Both the position numbers and the translations under genes were made by a program. From assembly GCA_013822735.1 (NCBI GenBank), contig PNKZ01000002.1, positions 124,001-188,000 on the forward strand: a stretch of DNA of 64,000 bases. Reading direction: 5' to 3'. Source of the DNA: Pirellula sp. (GTDB lineage: Bacteria > Planctomycetota > Planctomycetia > Pirellulales > PNKZ01). Below the pieces are notes generated by a model, which saw nothing but the letters and a program-made list of their open reading frames with translations, did not search any database and had not been told where the DNA came from. This document shows, piece after piece, positions 55,108 through 62,957 of the stretch (its first letter is position 1; every line of letters starts with the position of its first letter).

Positions 55108-55431
55108 TCATTCACCCAGCCTAGGGCAGCCTTCATCCACCCATTTCTTGAGCACTCCAAGATTCCACCGGACCGACCTGCCCATTCGAATTGGCGGCGG
55201 CATCTCGCCGGAGTTCTGCATTTTCCACAGGGTTCGGCTGGAAACCTTGAGCATCTTTGCCGCCTGCCGAGAGTCGAGCAGCAAGTTTGTTGTGTCGCTT
55301 GGAGCCGACACCGGGGAAGGCGTAGGGAGCGGCGAGAGGTGGCGTCGCAACGAACGTTCGAAAAGATTGGCAAAAGTCTCTACGGCATCTTCATTAAATG
55401 TGATAGCCAGTTGCAGATGGACAGTTGGCAT
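55108..55431 (-). CDS. Excisionase-like helix-turn-helix protein at the right end (107 aa)
   Basis: The winged-helix motif is LLLDSRQAAKMLKVSSRTLW (about 50-69), followed by KMQNSGEMPPPIRMGRSVRW and LGVLKKWVDEGCP, the same build as the 78-aa protein at 14276. A 45-residue N-terminal extension is unusual (ITFNEDAVETFANLFERSL). ATG 55431 is preceded by GGAG. It starts 18 bases after the stop of the excised-form integrase tail (55450), so in the circular element it would be the gene directly after int. In the integrated state it has lost that upstream gene. Confidence 0.78.
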   Translation of the reverse strand: MPTVHLQLAITFNEDAVETFANLFERSLRRHLSPLPTPSPVSAPSDTTNLLLDSRQAAKMLKVSSRTLWKMQNSGEMPPPIRMGRSVRWNLGVLKKWVDEGCPRLGE

Positions 55432-55449
55432 GGTGGAACTCCAGATGGA

Positions 55450-55615
55450 TTAGTGGGTCTTGGAAATCAGTCTGAGCATCGCCTCTCGGATCTCTTGCGA
55501 GAGCCGGGGCCAAGCATCGACGATGCGGGCTAAGTCCGTCTCGAAGCGGCGATCGCTAGTTGCTACCCGCCCTTTTACTGACCCATTCGCAGAAACCGCT
55601 TCATTTCCCGGCGAA
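55450..55615 (-). other. Alternative C-terminal coding tail of the integrase, joined only in the excised circle
   Basis: The minus-strand frame through the right repeat is the same as that of int through the left repeat (the 43,250-bp offset and codon phases agree). It continues SPGNEAVSANGSVKGRVATS, then DRRFETDLARIVDAWPRLSQ, then EIREAMLRLISKTH, ending at TAA 55450-55452. The DLARIVDAWPRLSQEIREAM helix resembles C-terminal ends I know from other planctomycete integrases. The circle form of int would be 594 residues instead of 573. Confidence 0.85.
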
Positions 55616-55675
55616 AGAGGCCTAGGACAGCGGGTTCTCAATCCGTCAACCGGGGTTCGAATCCCCGTAGGGGTA
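55616..55675 (+). repeat. Right attachment repeat (attR), 60 bp
   Basis: Exact copy of 12366-12425. It contains the anticodon and T arms but lacks the first 13 bases of the tRNA, so this copy is not functional as a tRNA. It marks the right boundary of the 43-kb element. Confidence 0.95.
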
Positions 55676-55710
55676 TTTTGGGTTCTTGCACTAAATCGAA
55701 TAGTGCCGCA

Positions 55711-55735
55711 AGCCCCGGCAAAACCGGGGCTTTTT
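55711..55735 (+). terminator. Intrinsic terminator downstream of the tRNA repeat
   Basis: A perfect 8-bp stem AGCCCCGG / CCGGGGCT with loop CAAAA is followed by TTTTT. It lies 36 bp after the tRNA repeat, so before the element inserted it may have terminated the tRNA-Glu transcript; on the minus strand the same bases encode APVLPGL in the old integrase tail. Confidence 0.8.
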
Positions 55736-56339
55736 GCTGCGCCGGCGCAGGTCGCTTCGGGACCGTTCGAGCCGGTTCTGCGCCTTGCTGCAGCGCTTTT
55801 TGCAGCGCGCGACGTTCAGGCGCTGCATTTTGGTCGTTCGGCGCTGCACGGACGGCCTTGGCGAAGTGCTCGTCGGTGATCTGGAGATAGTGCTTCTGGG
55901 CGACCGATTCACTGTTGCCGATCCAAGCACAGACGACATGGGCCGGGTACGTCTCCATCAGTTCGGTCTCTCGCGTACTGCGGAGATTTTGGAACAGCTT
56001 GGGCCACGGCTCGATACCCGCCCGGCACACGATCCGCTTGAATTGAGTCGAGAGGTTCTGCCGGACCTAACGGTATCGAGTGATGAGGAACTCAGCCACC
56101 ACGTCGGCTTCAGCCCGTGCGGCTTCCAAGTGAGGCCGTAGCTCGGGGAATAGCGGGATCAGTCGCGACTCCTTCCCTTCGATATGTTCGGTCTTCGGGC
56201 TTGGGACGCGAATTAGGTTGTGCCTCCAATCCACGTCCGTCCAGCGAATACTCAACGTCTCACTGGTGCAACGGACTCCTCCAAACCGACTGAGGGCGAA
56301 GTTCAGCTTCCACTCGGCATTCGGGCAGTTACATGCAAG

Positions 56340-56360
56340 TGGCACTAGATCGTTGCGACG
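56340..56360 (+). repeat. Second copy of the 21-bp repeat
   Basis: Identical to 29502-29522. It sits where the old integrase coding sequence breaks off, suggesting a recombination or insertion junction. Confidence 0.7.
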
Positions 56361-56502
56361 CACGTCAGTGGCCGATTGCGACCCGGCGTTGTCGACATAA
56401 ACGCTTCGGTGTGTCGTGCCGAAGTAACGCCTGCGTCAAATCGAAAAACCCAAGATCGCCGCAACATACCCGGCAATTTATCCCGCTATTCCTTGAGCAG
56501 AC

Positions 56503-57939
56503 TTAGCCATCACCCTTCGCGCTCTGTCGGCCGACGAGCCCGGCAATGGCTTTACCGTTGGTCACGATAGGTGTGGGTCGGCCGCTGAGGTTCGGAATCG
56601 TGGCGTGTTCGTAATCGATGCCGAGGTGATGGTAGATGGTGGCCAAAAAGTCTTGCGGACCGACCCGGCTCTCGACAACCTCTTCCCCTTTGGAATCCGT
56701 CGCTCCGATGACGCGGCCGGTTTCAATGCCGCCGCCTGCCCAAATCATGGAATTCGCATTTGGCCAATGGTCGCGGCCCGGTTGAACCACGCCCGCCGCG
56801 GCGCTGGCTTGGCCCGGTCCGCTACTTGCGACATAAGAGATTCTCGGCGTGCGACCAAACTCTCCCGTCACGACGACGAGCACGCGGCGATCCAATCCTC
56901 TGGCGTAGATGTCTTCGATAAGTGCCGAGACGGCTTGGTCGAAATACGGAGCTCGATACGCCAATGCATCGAACACATGGTGGTTCACGGCGTGGTCGTC
57001 CCAATTCGCAACGCGACCACACAGCGGCCCGTCGAACGTCGTGGTAACGATTTCGACGCCCGCTTCGACCAACCGGCGAGCCATCAGGCACTGCTGTCCC
57101 CATTGGTGCCGGCCGTATCGATCGCGAGTCTTCGGTGATTCACGATTTAGATCAAATGCTTCGGCGGCTTGCCGACTTGTCAGTAGCTCCAGAGCTTGCG
57201 TCTCGAAGCGGTTCATGGCGTCCATGACGCCGGAAGAATCGGCGGCCCGGCGAAACTGGTCAAGCGAGGTTCGCAGCCGAACTTTTTGTTGCAGGCGCGC
57301 AATCTGCCCGTCGTCGGTAAGTCCGATGTTGAGAATTTGAAACTTCGGATCGCTGGGATCGCCGGACACTGCGAACGGCTCGTAGGCCGGCCCGACGTAC
57401 GACGGTCCGGCGATGCGGAAGCCGTCGTAGTTCGTCACCGGGTTCACGCCGATGTAGTTCGGCAAGGCACGCGCTCGTTGCCGCCGCATGTAATGCGCGA
57501 CCGTCATAAAATCAGGATAGACCGGCTTCGGCTTATCCTGGGCATCCGGATCGCCCGACAACATTTGCAACGAGCCGGCAGGGTGCCCGCCGCCGGTATG
57601 CGCCAGCGAACGGAGAATGGTAAACTTATCGGAAATGCTCGCCTGGCGGGGGATGAGTTCCGTTAAGTGCAGGCCCGGCGTACGCGATTCTATCGTCGCG
57701 AATGGGCCTCGATAGTCGCTCGTTGATTTCGGTTTCGGGTCGTACGTATCGAGATGGCTGCAACCGCCGCGTAGCCACACGAGGATCACGGCCGTCGCGG
57801 GCGGATTCCCCTCTTGTGCCGGCGAGGCCGCGCGAAGCCGCAGCAGCGATGGAAGCGACAGACTTCCCAGTCCCCGAAGACCCGCGTGCAGGAACTCACG
57901 GCGTGACGAAGTTGGGGGTCTTTGCGCCGGGGAAGGCAT
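56503..57939 (-). CDS. DUF1501 sulfatase-like protein (478 aa)
   Basis: A twin-arginine-type start (SSRREFLHAGLRGLGSLSL) predicts Tat export. Conserved DUF1501 blocks follow: VILVWLRGGCSHLDTYDPKP, ILRSLAHTGGGHPAG, RDRYGRHQWGQQCLMARRLV, TGEFGRTPRI and GRDHWPNANS. The fold is alkaline-phosphatase/sulfatase-like; the reaction is not established. In planctomycetes these genes travel with DUF1549/DUF1553 cytochromes, as here. Last gene of the minus-strand group; full length. Confidence 0.9.
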   Translation of the reverse strand: MPSPAQRPPTSSRREFLHAGLRGLGSLSLPSLLRLRAASPAQEGNPPATAVILVWLRGGCSHLDTYDPKPKSTSDYRGPFATIESRTPGLHLTELIPRQASISDKFTILRSLAHTGGGHPAGSLQMLSGDPDAQDKPKPVYPDFMTVAHYMRRQRARALPNYIGVNPVTNYDGFRIAGPSYVGPAYEPFAVSGDPSDPKFQILNIGLTDDGQIARLQQKVRLRTSLDQFRRAADSSGVMDAMNRFETQALELLTSRQAAEAFDLNRESPKTRDRYGRHQWGQQCLMARRLVEAGVEIVTTTFDGPLCGRVANWDDHAVNHHVFDALAYRAPYFDQAVSALIEDIYARGLDRRVLVVVTGEFGRTPRISYVASSGPGQASAAAGVVQPGRDHWPNANSMIWAGGGIETGRVIGATDSKGEEVVESRVGPQDFLATIYHHLGIDYEHATIPNLSGRPTPIVTNGKAIAGLVGRQSAKGDG

Positions 57940-57996
57940 GAGTGTCTTCTAGTGCAATACAGTTAATGCCGAATCCAATGGGTTTCGCGGCAGCCG

Positions 57997-59043
57997 CTAT
58001 TGTGGAGCATTGTTGATTTTGACGCGAGCAATATAAACCGCGCACTTTCCGGTTTCGCTGGAGTAGTAACTGATCCAGAGTTCGTCGCCGAGTAGATAGA
58101 GCCCTGGATACCCGGTTTCATGTTTCGACGGCAAAGTGAACAGCGGGCGCAGCCGTGGCGGATCGGTCGTCAACCAAGCGAGAGCGGTCTTCGCCTCATT
58201 GGCGCCGGCCGGCTTGGCGCGGCCGCCGACAAGCAGCCGCCCATCAGAAAAACGGGCCAGCGCCGGCCCATTAAAGCGATCGTTCAAGTCGGTCCAGGTC
58301 CATTGTTGATATGGAGGGTGTGAGAGACCGAGCCTGCTATTTCCTCCTTCGCGGCGTAGCAACACCACGCAGCGATGATCGGGTTCGAACGTGAACGCCG
58401 CCTCATTGACGTAGCCTCCGCCGGCCTCGGACTGCGTAATGCGTTCCCACGTCAGACCATCGCGACTGCGATAGAAGTTAAGAAAGGTGTCGCCGCCGAG
58501 TCCTTTGGGTCGTTGACGATATCCCAGGCTATAAACGAACTCGCCATGGGTCACAAAACGCCACATCCAAACCTGCGGGTCGCCCACGGTGCGCAACTCC
58601 CAATTGCTCCCGTCCACGGTCACGGCTACTCGGGTAACCGTTCGCCAGTTCTGCGGATCCTTCTCGTCCTGGGTACGGCAGCCCATTCCCACAAGCAACT
58701 GACCGCTGGGCAGCACGCAAAGCTTGGGATCGCGAAGGTCGCTTCCTTTCTCGACAAACTGCGCGAAGCTCACCCAGTTTTCGCCGTCGGCACTGCTAAG
58801 GATTCGCACCGTCCCGTCGTAAGAAGCGTGCTCGCTCCCTTCACGAAACGAACAGTACCAATGATTTTTCCAGCGGATGAGGTCTGTAAAGGCATTGTGC
58901 GGCGATGCATCCCAAATCATCCGGGAGCGAAGGAGATGCGCTTCATCTTTCGCGCTTGGTGCGGTCTTGGTCTCGGCTCCTGTGGACGCGGATGCAAGTA
59001 GTACGATACTGACGATCGTTAAGGGCGCAAGAACTTGATGCAC
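57997..59043 (-). CDS. Secreted sialidase-like (BNR/Asp-box type) beta-propeller protein (348 aa)
   Basis: A signal peptide (VLAPLTIVSIVLLASASTGA) is present. WKNHWYCSFREGSEHASYDG, RILSSADGENW, RVAVTVDGSNW and FYRSRDGLTWERI are repeated S-x-D-G-x-x-W Asp-box motifs of sialidase/BNR propellers. It likely acts on exported glycans or serves as a binding propeller; catalytic residues cannot be confirmed by eye. It lies 57 bp upstream of the DUF1501 gene at 57939 and 52 bp after the other DUF1501 gene, all on the minus strand, so it is probably in the same operon. Confidence 0.78.
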   Translation of the reverse strand: MHQVLAPLTIVSIVLLASASTGAETKTAPSAKDEAHLLRSRMIWDASPHNAFTDLIRWKNHWYCSFREGSEHASYDGTVRILSSADGENWVSFAQFVEKGSDLRDPKLCVLPSGQLLVGMGCRTQDEKDPQNWRTVTRVAVTVDGSNWELRTVGDPQVWMWRFVTHGEFVYSLGYRQRPKGLGGDTFLNFYRSRDGLTWERITQSEAGGGYVNEAAFTFEPDHRCVVLLRREGGNSRLGLSHPPYQQWTWTDLNDRFNGPALARFSDGRLLVGGRAKPAGANEAKTALAWLTTDPPRLRPLFTLPSKHETGYPGLYLLGDELWISYYSSETGKCAVYIARVKINNAPQ

Positions 59044-59095
59044 ATTCCACCTTGGAAGCCGTGTTGCGAAGTTATCGATGATTGCTCCGTCCGAA

Positions 59096-60439
59096 CTACG
59101 TCAGAATTTCTCGGACGACGTTCCCTTTCACGTCCGTCAAGCGAAAGTCGCGACCACTGTAGCGGTACGTAAGTTTTTCGTGGTCCAGGCCCAACAAATG
59201 CAAAATCGTGGCGTGCAGGTCGTGGATATGTACGCGGCCGTCAAGTCCTTCGGAGCCATAGTGATCGCTCACACCGTGCCGGTAGCCGGGCTTTGTGCCG
59301 CCGCCTGCCAGCCAAACTGTGAATGCGCGATTATTGTGATCCCGACCATTGTCGAACTGTGCGAACGGCGTGCGGCCGAATTCGCCGGCAAAGACGACGA
59401 GCGTATCCTTCAACATGTCGCGCTGCTTGAGGTCGGCCAACAGGCCGGCAATCGGCCGATCGACTGCGGCCGCGCTGCGTTGCATCTCATCTTTCAGGTC
59501 CTTGTGATGGTCCCAGCCGCCGGTGCCGATTTCGATGAATCGCACGCCCGCCTCCGCAAACTTGCGAGCAAACAAGCATTGGCGACCAAATGAGTCGGTG
59601 GCTGCCGAGCCGATGCCGTAGGCTTTCAGCGTGTCTGCCGTTTCGCGACTGAGGTCCATAAGGTCGGGCACGGCCGTCTGCATTTTAAAGCCCATTTCAT
59701 AGCTTCCGATGAGGGCTTCCAACTGGTCGTTCACTTGGTCCGCTTGCATTCGCCGCGAGTTCATGCGACGCAACAGGTCGAGTTGCAATCGTTGTTGCTC
59801 GGGATTGAGATGCGCCGGTTTAAGATTGGCAACGGGATCGCCGAGTTCCTTGCCGCCGGGTCGAACCAGCGTGGCTTGGTACGAAGCCGGCAAGAAAGCG
59901 CTGCCGTGATTGTTGCCGCCGAATCGGTTGAGAGGATTCATGGCGATAAAGCCCGGCAAGTTCTCCGTCTCGGCACCCAGCCCGTATAAAACCCAGGCGC
60001 CGATCGACGGTCGTGCTTGCAAAGCGTTGCCGGTGTGAAACATCGGCACGGCCGTTTCATGGGCCTGCGCCTCGGTGTGCATGGCCGTCAGCACGCACAG
60101 ATCGTCGGCGCGGGTCGCTAGACTAGGAAACAGTTCGCTGATCCATTGGCCGCTTGGGCCGTGTTGTTTGAATTTCCAAGGGCTAGCTAACAGCTTGGCC
60201 GCCTTCCCGCCGGCCATCGCCTTGCCGTGGTCGGCTTGCAAGCGAGGCTTGTAGTCGAAGGTATCGACATGCGAAACGCCCCCTTGCATATACAGCAAGA
60301 TGACGCGTTTTGCCTTGGCCGGAAAGTGCGATTCGCGCACCGCGGCCTGAGCGCTTAGTCCCGCGAGTGCCGTGTAACCGAATCCGCCCAGCGTGAGGCG
60401 GAGCATTTCCCGGCGACCTAACAAGGCGTGGTTTATCAT
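59096..60439 (-). CDS. DUF1501 sulfatase-like protein (447 aa)
   Basis: ATG 60439 gives MINHALLGRREMLRLTLGGF, a Tat-like signal; the open frame extends to 60700 but overlaps the cytochrome gene and is unlikely to be used. DUF1501 blocks are ILLYMQGGVSHVDTFDYKPR, RADDLCVLTAMHTEAQAHET, TDSFGRQCLFARKFAEAGVR, FAGEFGRTPFAQ and GRDHNNRAFTVWLAGGG. It directly follows the DUF1549/DUF1553 cytochrome gene (25 bp), the standard planctomycete pair, probably working on exported polysaccharide. Confidence 0.92.
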   Translation of the reverse strand: MINHALLGRREMLRLTLGGFGYTALAGLSAQAAVRESHFPAKAKRVILLYMQGGVSHVDTFDYKPRLQADHGKAMAGGKAAKLLASPWKFKQHGPSGQWISELFPSLATRADDLCVLTAMHTEAQAHETAVPMFHTGNALQARPSIGAWVLYGLGAETENLPGFIAMNPLNRFGGNNHGSAFLPASYQATLVRPGGKELGDPVANLKPAHLNPEQQRLQLDLLRRMNSRRMQADQVNDQLEALIGSYEMGFKMQTAVPDLMDLSRETADTLKAYGIGSAATDSFGRQCLFARKFAEAGVRFIEIGTGGWDHHKDLKDEMQRSAAAVDRPIAGLLADLKQRDMLKDTLVVFAGEFGRTPFAQFDNGRDHNNRAFTVWLAGGGTKPGYRHGVSDHYGSEGLDGRVHIHDLHATILHLLGLDHEKLTYRYSGRDFRLTDVKGNVVREILT

Positions 60440-60464
60440 GAGCTGCGGTTTTGGCGAGATTCGA

Positions 60465-62957
60465 TTAGTAAAGGTATAAGAACTCGGCAGAGGCAAAGAG
60501 CGACTGGCACAGAGCGGCAACCGCGTTCTCGCGCTTAGCGCCGCCGCTTTCAAACTTGTTGAGGAACACGAGTGCGTCGTCAACCTCGACCGCTTGCGGT
60601 CGGCGATTAAGAATGCGCAGGTACGCTTCCTCGATAATGCCCCGCGGTTCGCCGCCGCCGGCAACCAACCGCTCCGCCGTTTTGAGCGACTGCGTCGCAA
60701 TGAACGCGCTGTTCATGAGGTGCAACGCCTGCGTGGGGACCGTCGTAATGCCGCGAGCGCCGGTGACGAGCTCGGGGTCGGGAAAGTCGAATAGTTTCCA
60801 GTCGTCCGGAACGTGATCGCGCAATACCGGTTGATAAATCGTGCGATGTCGCGTGGTCGGCATGAACCATGCTTGTAGATCCATCGACTTCACGCGGTCG
60901 TCATTTGTCGTAAGCGGAATGGTCGGGCGCGGTCGGTCGTAAACAAGGTCGCCGCTCGTTTGTCGAACGCCGTCGAATAAGGCGTCGGAGTCCAGTCGTC
61001 GGCGATTGGCGCGCCACAACAGACGATTCGCCGGATCGATCTCATAAGCTTGGGCATCGTGCTCGGCCCCAAGCTGATACGTACGGCTCTGCATGATCTC
61101 AGCGATCAGCTTCTTGATACTCCAGCGATGGGCTACGAACCTCGTCGCTAAATAATCGAGCAACACGGGATTCGACGGCGGCTGACCGGTAAAGCCGAAG
61201 TCGTCCGGCGTTTCGACCAGCCCGGCGCCGAATAGGTGCTGCCAAATGCGATTTACCATGACCCGTGCGGTGAGCGGATGCGCGGGATCGGCGATCCACT
61301 GCGCCAGTTGCAATCGACCACTTTGATCTGAGGGCAGCGGCCGAGCATTTCCCGACACGAGTACCTGCGGGAAACCACGCGGAACAGTCGGACCCAGTTG
61401 CGAGTCCTCCCCGCGGATATGAATCGCGCAATCCTCGATGTTCGAATCGCGCATTCCCATCATGCTTTGCCGGAGGGCTGCGTCGTAACGTTCGGTAAGT
61501 TCGGCCAAACGCTCTTCCAAGACCTTCAGTTCGTCACGTAACTTGCGAACTTTCGGGTCGGTCCCCAGCATCTCAGCGTGCTTCTCCATCTCCTTGACCT
61601 TAAGGCCCTTGAGGTTCAGGATACGCCACTGTTCATCGCGAACCGCCAGACGCTTGTACGTGACCTCGACGCGTGCTTTGAGCAATTCCGCGAACTCGGC
61701 GTCTCCGATTGCAGCCGAGGAATCGGCTTTCGACAATACGCCGGCGGCGAATGCGTTACGTTGGCGGTTGCGGCGCGCGCCGAGCATGGGTTCGCTGCTC
61801 GTGAAAATGCCGGCCAGAGCGTAGTAGTCGGCCGTCGGAATCGGATCGAATTTATGATCGTGACATTTGGCACAGGCGAGCGTCAGTCCTAAGAAGGCGC
61901 GACCTACGGCATCGATTTGCTCATCCGCCATGGCCATGCGAAAGCGGTGGGTGTCATTTTCGCGCAGGTCCTTCATGCCGACGGCCAAGAATCCGGTCGC
62001 AGCCAACTGGTGATTGCGGCGGGCCGCGTCGTCGGCAGGCAGAAGATCGCCGGCGATTTGTTCACGGATGAATTGGTCGTAAGGCTTATCCGCATTCAAC
62101 GAGTCGACGACCCAATCGCGGTAGTGAAACGCAAGTGGAAACAACACGTTGTGACCACCGCCCGTCGATTCCGCATAGCGAGCTACGTCGAGCCAGTGAC
62201 GCCCCCAGCGTTCGCCGAATCGCGGCGAAGCAAGCAGTCGAGCGACAAGTTTTTCGAAGGCCTCACCGCTCTCAGACTGCTTCGCGACATCGTTCAGAAA
62301 CTCGCGGACCTCCTCCGGCGTGGGCGGCAGGCCGATGAGATCGAATGTCGCGCGGCGAATGAGTTGCTCCGGTGCGGCATCACGCACCGGCGTCAAACCT
62401 TTCTGTTCCAGTCCGACCAAGATAAAACGGTCGATGTCGTTTTGAACCCAACCGGCGCTCTGGGGCTGCGGAGGCCTCGCGTCGCGTATCGGTTGAAACG
62501 ACCAGAACTTCCGTCCCGCTTCGATGTCGATCGTCGACTTCGATTCCTGCGCCCCCCCGTCGCGCGGGTCTGCGGCGCCTCCGGCGATCCAGATTTCGAA
62601 ATGCTTGACCACGTCGTCGGGCAACCGACCTTGAGGCGGCATCTCGAATCCTTCGTAGCGCAGCGCCTCTAAGAGCAAGCTCTCCTGCGGCTTCCCCGGC
62701 ACTACGGCAGGCCCGGAATCGCCGCCGCGAAGCATTCCTGCGCGCGTATCCAGCAGCAAGCCTCCTTTGACCTTCTCGGATTTTTCCGAATGACAAGCGT
62801 AGCAATGCTTCACAAGCACCGGACGAATATGCTTCTCGAAGTCCGCGAAGTCGCGCGCTTCCGCACCGTAACCGACCTGCGGTACGACGACGCTCGCAAG
62901 ACAAATGAACCACACTGCCGCGGACGATGCCCGTAGTCCAGCAACACAATTCGTCAT
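60465..62957 (-). CDS. Planctomycete cytochrome c with DUF1549 and DUF1553 domains (830 aa)
   Basis: A signal peptide follows MTNCVAGLRASSAAVWFICL. The PSCyt1 haem site HCYACHSEKSEKVKGGLLL (CxxCH) is near residue 55. DUF1549 follows (DIDRFILVGLEQKGLTPVRD) with a second CAKCHDHKFDPIPTADYYAL. A coiled-coil stretch precedes DUF1553 (ARVMVNRIWQHLFGAGLVET). ATG 62957 is preceded by AGAGGA and overlaps the FecR-like gene end by 4 bp. An exported redox protein paired with DUF1501; the exact reaction is unknown. Confidence 0.93.
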   Translation of the reverse strand: MTNCVAGLRASSAAVWFICLASVVVPQVGYGAEARDFADFEKHIRPVLVKHCYACHSEKSEKVKGGLLLDTRAGMLRGGDSGPAVVPGKPQESLLLEALRYEGFEMPPQGRLPDDVVKHFEIWIAGGAADPRDGGAQESKSTIDIEAGRKFWSFQPIRDARPPQPQSAGWVQNDIDRFILVGLEQKGLTPVRDAAPEQLIRRATFDLIGLPPTPEEVREFLNDVAKQSESGEAFEKLVARLLASPRFGERWGRHWLDVARYAESTGGGHNVLFPLAFHYRDWVVDSLNADKPYDQFIREQIAGDLLPADDAARRNHQLAATGFLAVGMKDLRENDTHRFRMAMADEQIDAVGRAFLGLTLACAKCHDHKFDPIPTADYYALAGIFTSSEPMLGARRNRQRNAFAAGVLSKADSSAAIGDAEFAELLKARVEVTYKRLAVRDEQWRILNLKGLKVKEMEKHAEMLGTDPKVRKLRDELKVLEERLAELTERYDAALRQSMMGMRDSNIEDCAIHIRGEDSQLGPTVPRGFPQVLVSGNARPLPSDQSGRLQLAQWIADPAHPLTARVMVNRIWQHLFGAGLVETPDDFGFTGQPPSNPVLLDYLATRFVAHRWSIKKLIAEIMQSRTYQLGAEHDAQAYEIDPANRLLWRANRRRLDSDALFDGVRQTSGDLVYDRPRPTIPLTTNDDRVKSMDLQAWFMPTTRHRTIYQPVLRDHVPDDWKLFDFPDPELVTGARGITTVPTQALHLMNSAFIATQSLKTAERLVAGGGEPRGIIEEAYLRILNRRPQAVEVDDALVFLNKFESGGAKRENAVAALCQSLFASAEFLYLY

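Larger units (their letters stand above)
55638..56363 (-). pseudogene. Decayed tyrosine recombinase of an earlier element
   Basis: The frame carries FALSRFGGVRCTSETLSIRW (arginine motif region), SPKTEHIEGKESRLIPLF (lysine), then an in-frame TAG at 56067-56069 directly after ITRYR, then [20 protein letters not shown] and [20 protein letters not shown] (catalytic Tyr region). The N-terminal half is missing: recognisable homology ends near 56340, where the 21-bp repeat begins. Its C-terminus runs into the tRNA repeat on the minus strand, as int does at the left end. It is a relic of a different element that used the same tRNA. Confidence 0.85.
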
